DNA of 64,000 nt from a virus. Location of the stretch: positions 1 through 64,000 of the IMG/VR virus record IMGVR_UViG_3300020156_000022; one strand, written 5' to 3'. The notes beneath the pieces are model-generated. The model was given only the letters and a program-made list of their open reading frames with translations, was not told the DNA's origin and ran no database searches. Position numbers and translations under genes: made by a program. Of the stretch, positions 21,448 through 29,171 are shown in pieces (position 1 is the first letter of the stretch; every line of letters starts with the position of its first letter).

Positions 21448-21785
21448 TGAACTTCCTCATATACAATAATAGTTTTTTCTTGAGGCACAACGATTTTTAA
21501 TCCGTCGTCCCATTCAGAGCCAATGTAAGATGTATATTTGCCTGTAGCCTTGTACAGAAGTCCACCAATAAGGAATACAATCCACAGATCTTCGGACCAG
21601 CCATCGTAGTTCTTATCCTGATCATAGGTATGTCCATCAACAACTCTAACTAAGCCTAGGCCAGGAATGTTATATTCCTTACCGATGAAGCTATAGTAAT
21701 TTTGATAGAAACCAAAGCTGCCCCATCCATCAACTTCTTCAGCATATTGAAGTAGGGCAGCTTTAATCAGTGCTGGATCAAACAT
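21444..21785 (-). CDS. Member 2 of the tandem paralogue family, 113 aa
   Basis: C-terminus IVFLIGGLLYKATGKYTSYI then VVPQEKTIIVYEEVQ matches member 1. Overlaps member 3 by eight bases. Confidence 0.75.
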   Translation of the reverse strand: MFDPALIKAALLQYAEEVDGWGSFGFYQNYYSFIGKEYNIPGLGLVRVVDGHTYDQDKNYDGWSEDLWIVFLIGGLLYKATGKYTSYIGSEWDDGLKIVVPQEKTIIVYEEVQ

Positions 21786-22155
21786 CAGTCCACTCCCAAG
21801 TGGTAACTACTTTCTCACGCTTTTCTACTTGTGAGATCTTGCTAATATCCCAAGACCATCCTTCATAAGAGGCATAGTAATAAGGAATCTTGAAGTTAGC
21901 TGAACTGCCATCAATACCTGTTACAGAAAAAACAATATAGCCATCATCAAGTGAGCGATACCCGTAAGAGTCATACTCCCTATTGATGTTAGTATGCTCA
22001 ATTTGTAGTTGGAAGTCAGTTACACCAGGTAGTTCAAACACATGACCAGCATCATACATAGGTAGATCTATGAGAGTGTTTTCCAGCTCGTAATAATCTT
22101 CTGAATCATCTTCAGGGGAAAACCAGCTTTTTATTTCTTCAATATTAGGAATCAT
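21778..22155 (-). CDS. Member 3 of the tandem paralogue family, 125 aa
   Basis: C-terminus YYYASYEGWSWD then EKREKVVTTWEWTDV. More acidic N-terminal half than its siblings. Confidence 0.75.
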   Translation of the reverse strand: MIPNIEEIKSWFSPEDDSEDYYELENTLIDLPMYDAGHVFELPGVTDFQLQIEHTNINREYDSYGYRSLDDGYIVFSVTGIDGSSANFKIPYYYASYEGWSWDISKISQVEKREKVVTTWEWTDV

Positions 22156-22559
22156 TCGAAAACGTCAATAACCTTCTGCTTAGGAGTTACTGGAAGCAGA
22201 TCCCCGTCCCAGGAGATTTCACCATAAGAATCACCGGTACCAGTCTTCTTAAAGAAGGAGTCGCCCACCTTGATAACTACGTAAACAGAAAATGTAGTAC
22301 CCTGAGGAAGCTCTCCGTCATAGAATCCAGCAGCATCGATGTCACCAGAATCGTAAGAAGTCTTACGAGCAACTACAGTAGCCTTTCGACCACCCATATC
22401 GAATGCTCGGCCAACAGGATAACCGTATCGAGTATTATCAGACTCGAAAATGCTCCAGCCACCTTGCTTAGTAACCCAAGCAGATAGCTCAGTAAGTAGG
22501 AAAGCTGGGTGGTCACTAGGAATTTCTGAATTACATAGCGGACAGTTAGCAGTAGTCAA
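22152..22559 (-). CDS. Member 4 of the tandem paralogue family, 135 aa
   Basis: Begins with an extra zinc knuckle (CPLCNSEIPSDH), then the shared module (VYVVIKVGDSFFKKTG, SWDGDLLPVTPKQKVIDVFE). First gene of the run. Confidence 0.75.
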   Translation of the reverse strand: MTTANCPLCNSEIPSDHPAFLLTELSAWVTKQGGWSIFESDNTRYGYPVGRAFDMGGRKATVVARKTSYDSGDIDAAGFYDGELPQGTTFSVYVVIKVGDSFFKKTGTGDSYGEISWDGDLLPVTPKQKVIDVFE

Positions 22560-22574
22560 TTTAATATCTCCAAT

Positions 22575-22685
22575 TTAATTCGCGAAAGAATTCAAGCAAC
22601 GCTGACAAGTAACCTTAGCCCAAACCTTAGTTACCTGGACTTGATCTGCCGGGCGATTACAGGCAGTCATTTGCTTGCTGAACAT
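22575..22685 (-). CDS. Micro Cys-containing protein, 36 aa
   Basis: VTCQRCLNSF pair plus one more Cys. Start at 22685 or the ATG five codons later; no strong RBS decides. Confidence 0.5.
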   Translation of the reverse strand: MFSKQMTACNRPADQVQVTKVWAKVTCQRCLNSFAN

Positions 22686-22693
22686 GTAGTGTA

Positions 22694-23494
22694 TCACATC
22701 ATGCCCTTCTTAGCCTTATCTAGAGGCTTCAGCTTATCTTTCTTAGCATAATGGATGTACATGTATGGGTGCGGAGTCTTAAAGTGCTCAAAGTTGGTAA
22801 CGATAAACCTGGCTGACTTGCCTTTTGTGAGAGACGTAATAGTCTTCTTCAGTGCAAGCTTATATGCTAATCCAGGACTGAACTTGTAATTTGTAGGAAT
22901 CATCCAACGCTCAAGAGCAGTCGCAGCAATCTCCTCACGGAATAGAAGAACCTGATCCTCAAAGGTCATGCCATTCCAGAGCTTATCAGGATCGATATCT
23001 ACAGTTTCTCCATTCTTCAAGATCCGCTCGTAAAGAGGACGATCATTGAAGGCTACAGAATCGTGAATACTGTCATGATCGTAAATTCGCACAACAGCAT
23101 CATCAAAAAAGTCTCCAGCAGCTTGAGCTAGGTTCATCTTCTTCTTACCGTGAGTTTTTTCCCAAACCCTATACAGCAGCTTGTGCAATTCCATATCCAG
23201 AACAGCACCATGATTCTTAAGGAACATCAAATCTACCATATGCTTATCCCAAGAACCGTTCTTCAGTTCCCAGTATGCATGAGAAACCTTAATAGTGTAA
23301 AGCTCATCAATGTTAGCAACATCATTGCGATCAAGCTGAGTACCTTCAAACAAAGGATGCCAGAATGGCTCAACCTTATCGTAGCCACTCACAAGAAAAG
23401 CCGGGGACTTGGTACCAAAAAAGTCTAGATCCTTGGGCTCACGGTAGCCGGGAAACCAGTAGTTCATTGCGACTGATCCAATAATCAGCGCCAT
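22694..23494 (-). CDS. Nucleotidyltransferase-like protein, 266 aa
   Basis: N-terminal IIGSVAMNYWFPGYREPKD with LDFF gives the G-S...D-x-D pattern of the polymerase-beta nucleotidyltransferase fold, and a later HMVDLMFLK could hold the third acid. Phage proteins of this kind are of unknown target; tRNA or a host protein is possible. RBS AAGGAGA. Confidence 0.7.
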   Translation of the reverse strand: MALIIGSVAMNYWFPGYREPKDLDFFGTKSPAFLVSGYDKVEPFWHPLFEGTQLDRNDVANIDELYTIKVSHAYWELKNGSWDKHMVDLMFLKNHGAVLDMELHKLLYRVWEKTHGKKKMNLAQAAGDFFDDAVVRIYDHDSIHDSVAFNDRPLYERILKNGETVDIDPDKLWNGMTFEDQVLLFREEIAATALERWMIPTNYKFSPGLAYKLALKKTITSLTKGKSARFIVTNFEHFKTPHPYMYIHYAKKDKLKPLDKAKKGMM

Positions 23495-23505
23495 AAGTGT
23501 TCTCC

Positions 23506-23622
23506 TTAAAACATAGTCTTATGCTTGCCGCAAATACAGAATACAAAACATTGTGGTTTAGAAGGCCGCTTAAGCCACGTGATAAATCTAGTGATTAGGG
23601 AATTCCCCGAATGCGTCTTCAT
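23506..23622 (-). CDS. Possible small Cys-rich protein, 38 aa
   Basis: Out-of-frame overlap with the end of 23588-23872; contains CFVFCICGKHK. Weak RBS (AAGGTG 10 bases away). Confidence 0.4.
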   Translation of the reverse strand: MKTHSGNSLITRFITWLKRPSKPQCFVFCICGKHKTMF

Positions 23623-23872
23623 CAACACCAACACCTTCATGTAAGCTTATTTTAAGAGCATTGAAATGCAGGCTACATAGAAAAAAAGGGACGACCATAT
23701 CCTCGGCTGGCTTAAATGCTACAGAATAAACCGGGACTTGCGGGCATCCTTCAAATGTTGATAGACCTCGAATTTCAGCGGACTGAATAGCTCCGTGATC
23801 TACCATGTCGCAAACAACTTCATGCTCTAATGCTTCTATTTCTGTAATTGGTACAGCAGTAATTAACATCAT
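23588..23872 (-). CDS. Hypothetical protein, 94 aa
   Basis: RBS GAGGCA before a double ATG. Ends in an acidic GVGVDEDAFGEF. Not recognised. Confidence 0.75.
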   Translation of the reverse strand: MMLITAVPITEIEALEHEVVCDMVDHGAIQSAEIRGLSTFEGCPQVPVYSVAFKPAEDMVVPFFLCSLHFNALKISLHEGVGVDEDAFGEFPNH

Positions 23873-23896
23873 ATATTGCCTCTTTCTCTTAGAAGC

Positions 23897-23980
23897 GGAA
23901 ACTAAGAGAATCGAACTCTCACCTCATTACAAGATGGCCCAGCTTTCCAGACTAGTTAGGTACCATACCAGCTAGCTTCC
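23897..23980 (-). tRNA. tRNA-Ser(GGA)
   Basis: Acceptor GGAAGCT/AGTTTCC with one G-U pair, loop CTGGAAA, long variable arm, T-loop TTCGATT. Confidence 0.85.
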
Positions 23981-23984
23981 AAGA

Positions 23985-24063
23985 GGAAGGTAAAGGAATT
24001 GAACCCTCAGGATTTCCCTGGCATCACTTTCAAGGCGAATTTGCCACCATGGCGCTACCTTCC
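23985..24063 (-). tRNA. tRNA-Ser(TGA)
   Basis: Acceptor GGAAGGT/ACCTTCC, loop CTTGAAA, long variable arm, T-loop TTCAATT. The outermost anticodon-stem pair is T-T. Confidence 0.87.
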
Positions 24064-24076
24064 ATATTCAATTATA

Positions 24077-24271
24077 TCAGTTTTCCCAGCTTATCTCAAC
24101 TTTTCTTGAGTCATGAAGAAAATCATTTATTTCAGAAAACTCAAGAATGCTTTCAAGACCTTTAGTGTCGATAGCTAGCATTTCTTCAGGGTCAGTAGTT
24201 CCGTAGTATTCTTCGGCATTAGCCATATCGACTTCATAATAGCCTGTAATATTTACTTTAATACGTGGCAT
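24077..24271 (-). CDS. Hypothetical protein, 64 aa
   Basis: Starts MPRIKVNITGYYEVD; paralogue of 24274-24501 (VKVSITGYYLISD, then a GT followed by an acidic stretch). Function unknown. Confidence 0.72.
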   Translation of the reverse strand: MPRIKVNITGYYEVDMANAEEYYGTTDPEEMLAIDTKGLESILEFSEINDFLHDSRKVEISWEN

Positions 24272-24273
24272 AT

Positions 24274-24501
24274 CTAATCCTTTTTAAGTTCGAGCCTAAT
24301 CGTAGGTAGAGTCTTCATATCCTGAAGCATTTCTTCAACCAACTCTAGTACATCTTCCGCATCGTATGCGCCGGGCTTAGATAGGCTTGCAAGTTCATGT
24401 TCGACAAATTCATCAAAACTGGCGGTACCTAAAACATCATCAGGCAAATCATCTGAGATTAAGTAATACCCAGTAATGCTTACTTTAACTACTCTTTTCA
24501 A
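24274..24501 (-). CDS. Hypothetical protein, 75 aa
   Basis: MKRVVKVSITGYYLISDD; paralogue of the next gene 24077-24271, which starts two bases after it. Confidence 0.72.
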   Translation of the reverse strand: MKRVVKVSITGYYLISDDLPDDVLGTASFDEFVEHELASLSKPGAYDAEDVLELVEEMLQDMKTLPTIRLELKKD

Positions 24502-24510
24502 AACTTTATC

Positions 24511-24651
24511 CTATCCAGCGAAGTGATTTACCAGCTTGATGATAGCCCAAATTACAACTGCAAGAAAACCTAGGCTAGCAAGTGCACTGAATACCCAGAC
24601 AAAGATGAACCCACCAAAAACCTTGGCAAAGCTCTTGTCGTCGTTATCCAA
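24511..24651 (-). CDS. Small membrane protein, 46 aa, TTG start
   Basis: Acidic start MDNDDKSF then a long hydrophobic helix (FIFVWVFSALASLGFLAVVI). TTG after AAGGAAT. Confidence 0.6.
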   Translation of the reverse strand: MDNDDKSFAKVFGGFIFVWVFSALASLGFLAVVIWAIIKLVNHFAG

Positions 24652-24661
24652 AACGAATTCC

Positions 24662-24778
24662 TTAATTAGAAGTTACGTACCACTGTAGTATGTGTGGAAA
24701 TACAAAATACATAAATACAAGAGCAAAAATGGTATTTCTGATTACAACCCACTTTTCACGCGGAGTGAGGTTACCCAT
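24662..24778 (-). CDS. Small membrane protein, 38 aa
   Basis: MGNLTPREKWVVIRNTIFAL then VFMYFVFPHIL. RBS AGAAAGG. Confidence 0.6.
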   Translation of the reverse strand: MGNLTPREKWVVIRNTIFALVFMYFVFPHILQWYVTSN

Positions 24779-24791
24779 AGCGTCAACCTTT

Positions 24792-24896
24792 CTAGTTGCA
24801 GCCCGAGCTAACTAGGGAAGAAATTCCTTCCCAGACCAAGAAGCCAATAATAGATCCCAGTAAAATTGCACTTATATCTGAAATTACATTTTTCAT
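24792..24896 (-). CDS. Membrane peptide, 34 aa, starts two bases after a tRNA
   Basis: MKNVISDISAILLGSIIGFL. ATG follows tRNA-Ile as discriminator A, C, ATG; no Shine-Dalgarno. Confidence 0.6.
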   Translation of the reverse strand: MKNVISDISAILLGSIIGFLVWEGISSLVSSGCN

Positions 24897-24898
24897 GT

Positions 24899-24970
24899 AC
24901 GCCATGAAGGAGTTGAACCCTCTACGCGCTGTTGATAAGACAGCCGCTCTAACCGTTGAGCTAATGGCGC
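24899..24970 (-). tRNA. tRNA, anticodon TAT (Ile)
   Basis: Acceptor GCGCCAT/ATGGCGT, D-arm GCTC/GAGC, stem GCTGT/ACAGC with loop CTTATCA, T-loop TTCAACT. Base 37 is C, not the usual A, which leaves the identity slightly open. Confidence 0.75.
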
Positions 24971-24976
24971 TTGACA

Positions 24977-25088
24977 GGCAGTGGCAGGTCTCGAACCTGC
25001 TAGCACCTCTCATCCTACCATGGATTCTGGATGCTGACTACGTGTACTTTGTCGTCAAGACGAGTATCTTCCCCAAACGTTCACTGCC
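24977..25088 (-). ncRNA. Long tRNA-like RNA, 112 nt
   Basis: Acceptor GGCAGTG/CACTGCC perfect and directly joined to a perfect T-arm (GCAGG TTCGAGA CCTGC). The middle holds TTGAC/GTCAG over 15 bases and a CATCC/GGATG hairpin instead of a standard anticodon arm. Directly upstream of tRNA-Ile; promoter at 25096-25124. Confidence 0.6.
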
Positions 25089-25095
25089 AAGAACT

Positions 25096-25124
25096 ACCTT
25101 ACACTAGCAGCCCTAGGCTGTCAA
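25096..25124 (-). promoter_or_regulatory. Promoter TTGACA-N17-TAAGGT
   Basis: -35 at 25119-25124, -10 at 25096-25101; drives the long tRNA-like RNA, tRNA-Ile and the membrane peptide genes. Confidence 0.7.
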
Positions 25125-25126
25125 CC

Positions 25127-25702
25127 CTAGAAGTTGTTGATTTGCGTGTTGTCAGAACCTAGTTGTACGCCTTTGTTGATTTCGTTTCGCACAAGATTAT
25201 ATTCATAATTAATTAGCCAACGATGCATACGCATCTCCGCAACAGCATCGTCTAGCGCATGGTGTACATTTTCATTGAACTTTCGCAGATCAGGAATTCG
25301 AGGATTTCCCAGTCGATGTACTTCCTGCCTAATATCATTAGTATACATAGGAACATATCTAGGAAGATTGACCATAGCGCGAAACAATTGTCCTAGGCAT
25401 ACATGATCATACGCTGAATACCATCCCCACAATTCTAACTTACCCTCGTTATTGTGAGCTGAGGCGGCATTTAAGAAAGTTTTTACTTCTGCGCGGATAG
25501 CTTGGGTAGTTTTACCATGTTCTTCCAAATTAAGAAGAGGTACTACATTATGCAAAAGCCAAGGATGACCTTCTACTTTATCCCAAGGTGCATCCAAAAA
25601 TTCGTAGTAAAGGCTCTTTCCGTCTTCTCGAATCATACCTACAGAAATAGGATAAACGCTATTTCCAGTTTCTAAAAATTCCCAGTCATGGTAAACTCTC
25701 AA
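25127..25702 (-). CDS. DEDDh 3'-5' exonuclease, RNase AS-like, 191 aa
   Basis: Motif I is DWEFLETG with ISVGMIREDGK, as in the actinobacterial Rv2179c/RNase AS family; motif II lies around GWYSAYDHVCLGQLF and motif III is HHALDDAVAEM with the catalytic His. Family members trim 3' ends of RNA, often poly(A). In this tRNA-rich phage it could act on tRNA or mRNA ends. Confidence 0.8.
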   Translation of the reverse strand: MRVYHDWEFLETGNSVYPISVGMIREDGKSLYYEFLDAPWDKVEGHPWLLHNVVPLLNLEEHGKTTQAIRAEVKTFLNAASAHNNEGKLELWGWYSAYDHVCLGQLFRAMVNLPRYVPMYTNDIRQEVHRLGNPRIPDLRKFNENVHHALDDAVAEMRMHRWLINYEYNLVRNEINKGVQLGSDNTQINNF

Positions 25703-25703
25703 T

Positions 25704-26003
25704 TTAACTCCAAAGTGCGGGGAAAATTTCAGCCAATTCCTTCATGGCTTGCTGACCTTCTACAGTAATCGCCATCTCTTCTGCAAAACTAGCAGTATCG
25801 AACTTTTTGGAATATTTTTCAAGACGTTCTGCAATGCTAGATAGTTGAGACTTCCATTCTTCCTCAGTCATTCCAGATGGATGACCACCAGCATTTCTAA
25901 TAAATTCTCTTAGCTGAAAGCTAATGACCTCAGCAAGATAAATATCCAAATTCCACCAAGCGGGACCGCTAGTTACTTCAGAATTAATTAGTACTTCAGC
26001 CAT
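25704..26003 (-). CDS. Hypothetical helical protein, 99 aa
   Basis: Amphipathic helices (EEWKSQLSSIAERLEKYSKK). Not recognised. Two-base gap to the exonuclease gene. Confidence 0.75.
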   Translation of the reverse strand: MAEVLINSEVTSGPAWWNLDIYLAEVISFQLREFIRNAGGHPSGMTEEEWKSQLSSIAERLEKYSKKFDTASFAEEMAITVEGQQAMKELAEIFPALWS

Positions 26004-26018
26004 TAGCTTTTAACCTCT

Positions 26019-26204
26019 TTACCAGATATATGCTTGCTTCTTTTCATCCCACCAGTAATTTCCGCTGCAACCTATGGAATAAGGAATATCTTGGTCGTAG
26101 ACTACAATAGTCTCTTCAACCCAGATACTACTCTTATTAGATTTAATAAGCTCACCATCTAATATGCCGCCAATACATTTTCCAATGTATTTAAATTCAG
26201 CCAC
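26019..26204 (-). CDS. Hypothetical protein, 61 aa, GTG start
   Basis: GTG overlaps the end of the lipoprotein gene and follows GGAGG. Trp-rich end (NYWWDEKKQAYIW). Beta-rich. Confidence 0.65.
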   Translation of the reverse strand: MAEFKYIGKCIGGILDGELIKSNKSSIWVEETIVVYDQDIPYSIGCSGNYWWDEKKQAYIW

Positions 26205-26640
26205 CACCAGAACCTCCACCCTTAGCTCCACCACCAACAGGAGCCTTAACAGCTGATCCTGGACCGCCCTTACCTACAACGCCAGTCTTTACTGTTCCGT
26301 TAGAGACCCTACCAGATGAAGGCAAGCCAAATTTCTGACGAGATGCCTTGTCGGTAACAGAAAATCTCTGAGAATTAGCAGGTAGACGACTACCTACAGG
26401 ATAGGATGAGCCTCCATGAACAGAGCTGCCCATGTAGAAAAAGAACATACTGGAATCGTAACTTCCACTACCGTCATCGCAGAGGTCTTCATCGACAACA
26501 TTGCCATTAGCATCTGCGCAATAGAAGTGTCCGTCTTCATTAGGATTTTCTTCGCTATCACAGGCGGCCATACCGCCCATAGCTAGCATAGCGAATGTTG
26601 CAGTTAAAGTTACTCGACGTGAATGCATGCGTCGGGTCAT
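26197..26640 (-). CDS. Secreted lipoprotein, 147 aa
   Basis: Start MTRRMHSRRVTLTATFAM at 26640; lipobox MAAC. Mature part has FYCADANG...DLCDDGSG, a DUF1190-like beginning, and a Gly-rich C-terminus (GGGAKGGGSGGG). Surface-exposed phage lipoprotein; role unknown. Confidence 0.75.
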   Translation of the reverse strand: MTRRMHSRRVTLTATFAMLAMGGMAACDSEENPNEDGHFYCADANGNVVDEDLCDDGSGSYDSSMFFFYMGSSVHGGSSYPVGSRLPANSQRFSVTDKASRQKFGLPSSGRVSNGTVKTGVVGKGGPGSAVKAPVGGGAKGGGSGGG

Positions 26641-26678
26641 CTGAACCGATCGCCCTTTCTGTGATTTGTTATGGCTCA

Positions 26679-26707
26679 ATCCTAGCAGGTTAGTTTATCT
26701 ATGTCAA
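26679..26707 (-). promoter_or_regulatory. Promoter TTGACA-N17-TAGGAT
   Basis: -35 at 26702-26707, -10 at 26679-26684; drives the lipoprotein gene. Confidence 0.7.
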
Positions 26708-26711
26708 GAAA

Positions 26712-26735
26712 AAGGCTAGTCCGAAGACTAGCCTT
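26712..26735 (-). terminator. Hairpin terminator
   Basis: Arms aaggctagt / actagcctt. A second perfect hairpin (atgaggaagca / tgcttcctcat) is at 26746-26769. The rest of 26770-26882 holds an isolated T-arm (AACGG TTCGATT CCGTT) with no partner acceptor strand and no gene. Confidence 0.6.
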
Positions 26736-26882
26736 GTGTAAATGAATGAGGAAGCAACTGCTTCCTCATTTGATTGAAAGGACGATGGTGAAGGTCTTGC
26801 ATCCTCCTGGGATCACCCGGCACTCAGAATTACAACGGAATCGAACCGTTCCCTCTATATGACCTCGCCCGTTACTTTTAAG

Positions 26883-26951
26883 TTAAATGAAATTGTTGGG
26901 ATTGGTTATGCCTTTTATTTCAAGGGACCATCCATGCCCATACAATTTCAA
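26883..26951 (-). CDS. Peptide, 22 aa, TTG start two bases after tRNA-Tyr
   Basis: Reads MKLYGHGWSLEIKGITNPNN and ends FI. TTG follows the acceptor stem as discriminator A, C, TTG. The junction repeats the pattern of nine others; coding is plausible but not proven. Confidence 0.45.
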   Translation of the reverse strand: MKLYGHGWSLEIKGITNPNNFI

Positions 26952-26953
26952 GT

Positions 26954-27030
26954 GCTCCGTCTGAGAATCGAACTCAGCTAGCGCAAGCGCATCGGGGTTA
27001 CAGCCCAATATCTGTCCCAGCAGCCGAAGC
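26954..27030 (-). tRNA. tRNA-Tyr(GTA)
   Basis: Loop CTGTAAC on stem TTGGG/CCCGA, long variable arm TGCGCTTGCGC, T-arm CTGAG TTCGATT CTCAG. Acceptor GCTTCG/CGGAGC is six clean pairs and the D-arm is slightly irregular. Confidence 0.85.
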
Positions 27031-27060
27031 ATGGAGCCAAGTTTCCTTGGCTGTAGATCT

Positions 27061-27089
27061 ATCTTAGCAAAGCTCTCAGTACCTGTCAA
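27061..27089 (-). promoter_or_regulatory. Promoter TTGACA-N17-TAAGAT
   Basis: -35 at 27084-27089, -10 at 27061-27066; drives tRNA-Tyr. Confidence 0.7.
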
Positions 27090-27444
27090 GCGATCTTACG
27101 AGAAGATGTCCGTGAGTTACTTCTGTTACATATTGCCAATAATCAAAGTTGATAGCAGGATCTGTAAAATCCTTGGCAAACTCAGCAGGAATCTCATAAT
27201 TTTCTAGATCAGGAAACTGAGCCTTCAAGTCTTCAACAACCTCTTCAACGACCTCAAGAAAATGTAGCATAGTTAAACGAGGCGCACCTGCACGAGCTTC
27301 TTCACAGAAATTCTCGTCATTACGCATGAACTGCACAAAATCATAAAGCATGTCTATGTTATTACGGTCATTTGTAGTTAGCATCCGCCCGCTGATTAGC
27401 GTAAGGACTTCTGTAAAGGGAAAGGTTCGATACTGGTATGTCAT
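27076..27444 (-). CDS. Hypothetical acidic protein, 122 aa
   Basis: Helical centre (LHFLEVVEEVVEDLKAQFPD). No motif recognised. Confidence 0.78.
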   Translation of the reverse strand: MTYQYRTFPFTEVLTLISGRMLTTNDRNNIDMLYDFVQFMRNDENFCEEARAGAPRLTMLHFLEVVEEVVEDLKAQFPDLENYEIPAEFAKDFTDPAINFDYWQYVTEVTHGHLLVRSLDRY

Positions 27445-27446
27445 TT

Positions 27447-27665
27447 TTACCTCTTACAATCTGGCCAGCGGTCTCCAACCTTGCAACGCTTAGAATTACG
27501 ATACTTATGCTTATCCGTTTCTCCGTCATCCTCAAGAATAGTAACTCGCTTGTGAGTCTTCTTAATAACGACTCCTGAGTCTATGCCATCAGACTCGCCA
27601 GCACAAGCCGTGAGACCCGTAACTGCCATGATGCTTGCTAGTGCAATACCAATCATCTTCTTCAT
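27447..27665 (-). CDS. Small lipoprotein, 72 aa, leaderless
   Basis: MKKMIGIALASIMAVTGL with lipobox LTAC; basic mature part ending in KCKVGDRWPDCKR. ATG seven bases after the -10 at 27673-27678, no Shine-Dalgarno: a leaderless mRNA is expected. Confidence 0.75.
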   Translation of the reverse strand: MKKMIGIALASIMAVTGLTACAGESDGIDSGVVIKKTHKRVTILEDDGETDKHKYRNSKRCKVGDRWPDCKR

Positions 27666-27672
27666 GTCAACT

Positions 27673-27701
27673 ACACTAGCAAGCATCAAAGATCATGTCA
27701 A
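27673..27701 (-). promoter_or_regulatory. Promoter TTGACA-N17-TAGTGT
   Basis: -35 at 27696-27701, -10 at 27673-27678; the start codon of the lipoprotein gene is at the expected transcription start. Confidence 0.75.
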
Positions 27702-28948
27702 GGGTTGACTTGGCCTGATCCGTCTGCCCAGACGTTGTTACGCCAGACATTGGTTGGATCAGTTTCCCATGCTGCTACAGGCCCATACCAGCCACAAGTA
27801 CGTCCATTTTGGCTAGCATATTTTTTTCCAAATGAATTATTCTCAATAGTAATATTAGTACCATGAGGATAGGGCTTTCCAGAAGTAGTTCCTGTAGATC
27901 CAGCATATAGACAATAAGATCCACCATCGAATAGGTTTTCTCTAATTTCTACTTTATCTACAGGATGGAAGTCACCATACATTACTAATGCACCAGAGCA
28001 TCCTTGTGCTCCGCAGTCAAGACGATTGTGAATAATTCTGTTATTTGAACCACCATTAGATCCTGCTGCTGATTGATGTGCTCCAGATACATAGAAGAAA
28101 TCATGAGCCCAAGAATCTTGAATAGTTACATTGTTCTGGAAATTGAATCCTCGTCCAGAATGGTGGATGTTACAGCGAATACAGGTATAGTTGTCGTATC
28201 CAATAGCAGCTTCACCATTAGCTGTTACCGCACCAGTACCATCAATTTCAACATCTTTAAGTGTTAATCCTGATAGATTCCAGTTTAATACATAGTCAGC
28301 GGCTACTAAACCATTAATTTTGGAACGAGTAACTGTTACATTTTTACCTCTAATAAGTAAGCCGCCCTCAAAGAGACAAGAATCTAGCTTAGCATTATCG
28401 GTAGATACCGTAGTACTGCAAGTCTTTAAGACTACACCAGCTGGAACTCCTGTGCAAGCAGCATCAGGGAAAGCTGGGTAACTAGGACAACTACGTTCAG
28501 TAGGCTCTGGGGCTGGGGTAGTTGTAGTTGGTACAGTAGTTGGTGGTGTTGTAGTAGGTGTAGAAGTCACACTAGGACTTACAGTAGGAGAAGAGGTAAC
28601 TACAGAAGGCTTGTAAGCTGCTACTAATTCTACAGTAATAGCAGTTGATGCCCAAGGAGTTACGGTGCCGTTAGCAGCTACAGATTTTGCTGCCAGAATA
28701 GTAACGGTCTTATTAGTTTTACTTTGTACTCGTACCAGGCCAGAACGATTAACTAATGATGCAGTAATCCCAGCAGGTACCACTCCTAGATTGTGGGTCA
28801 ATACACAAGACCCACTAGTATTCGTAGTACAGGATAATTGAGCACCCCATGATTGCATAATTGTAGTAGGTGCAGCTTGAGCACTAGTACAAGCTGTTAA
28901 GAGTAATAAAAGGCCAACAAATAAGGCCCAAGGTCTTACAGTTTTCAT
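27698..28948 (-). CDS. Secreted beta-helix lipoprotein, 416 aa
   Basis: Start MKTVRPWALF at 28948 (RBS AAAGG). Signal peptide ending LLTAC, an N-terminal beta domain of about 85 residues, a Pro/Thr linker (TTTPPTTVPTTTTPAPEP), then about 250 residues with right-handed parallel beta-helix repeats (IRGKNVTVTRSKINGL, ITIENNSFGKK, WRNNVW). The repeats resemble pectate-lyase-like carbohydrate-active domains. It is exported rather than a virion fibre, which is unusual for a phage early region. Substrate unknown. Confidence 0.8.
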   Translation of the reverse strand: MKTVRPWALFVGLLLLLTACTSAQAAPTTIMQSWGAQLSCTTNTSGSCVLTHNLGVVPAGITASLVNRSGLVRVQSKTNKTVTILAAKSVAANGTVTPWASTAITVELVAAYKPSVVTSSPTVSPSVTSTPTTTPPTTVPTTTTPAPEPTERSCPSYPAFPDAACTGVPAGVVLKTCSTTVSTDNAKLDSCLFEGGLLIRGKNVTVTRSKINGLVAADYVLNWNLSGLTLKDVEIDGTGAVTANGEAAIGYDNYTCIRCNIHHSGRGFNFQNNVTIQDSWAHDFFYVSGAHQSAAGSNGGSNNRIIHNRLDCGAQGCSGALVMYGDFHPVDKVEIRENLFDGGSYCLYAGSTGTTSGKPYPHGTNITIENNSFGKKYASQNGRTCGWYGPVAAWETDPTNVWRNNVWADGSGQVNP

Positions 28949-28982
28949 GTATTTACCTTTCAAAAGGGATCGACCTTTTATT

Positions 28983-29011
28983 ACTCTAGCAATCTATTGG
29001 TCTATTGTCAA
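28983..29011 (-). promoter_or_regulatory. Promoter TTGACA-N17-TAGAGT
   Basis: -35 at 29006-29011, -10 at 28983-28988; drives the beta-helix gene. Confidence 0.75.
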
Positions 29012-29157
29012 TGGCGAGGAATACTTATATCAGGGTGTCCACCAATTTTAGAAATTGGTTGTTGACAAACAGGACATATAGTTTTCTTTTCATGCTTAAC
29101 CCAACGCTTTCCTGTGCCCGAACAATTAATTATCGTATCCGGCAATTTTCTTCCCAC
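29008..29157 (-). CDS. Small zinc-ribbon protein, 49 aa, GTG start
   Basis: NCSGTGKRW and CPVCQQPISKIGGHPD. GTG after AAAGGAAG. Its stop overlaps the -35 of the next promoter. Confidence 0.6.
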   Translation of the reverse strand: MGRKLPDTIINCSGTGKRWVKHEKKTICPVCQQPISKIGGHPDISIPRH

Positions 29158-29171
29158 CGAGCTTCCTTTCC

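Noticed and set aside
26811-26882. T-arm-like AACGG TTCGATT CCGTT as a tRNA gene
   Set aside because: No acceptor partner for GTAATTC and no anticodon arm within tRNA distance on either side.
26883-27089. 68-codon ORF across tRNA-Tyr
   Set aside because: Most of it is the tRNA read as protein; only the 22 codons after the tRNA fit the junction pattern.
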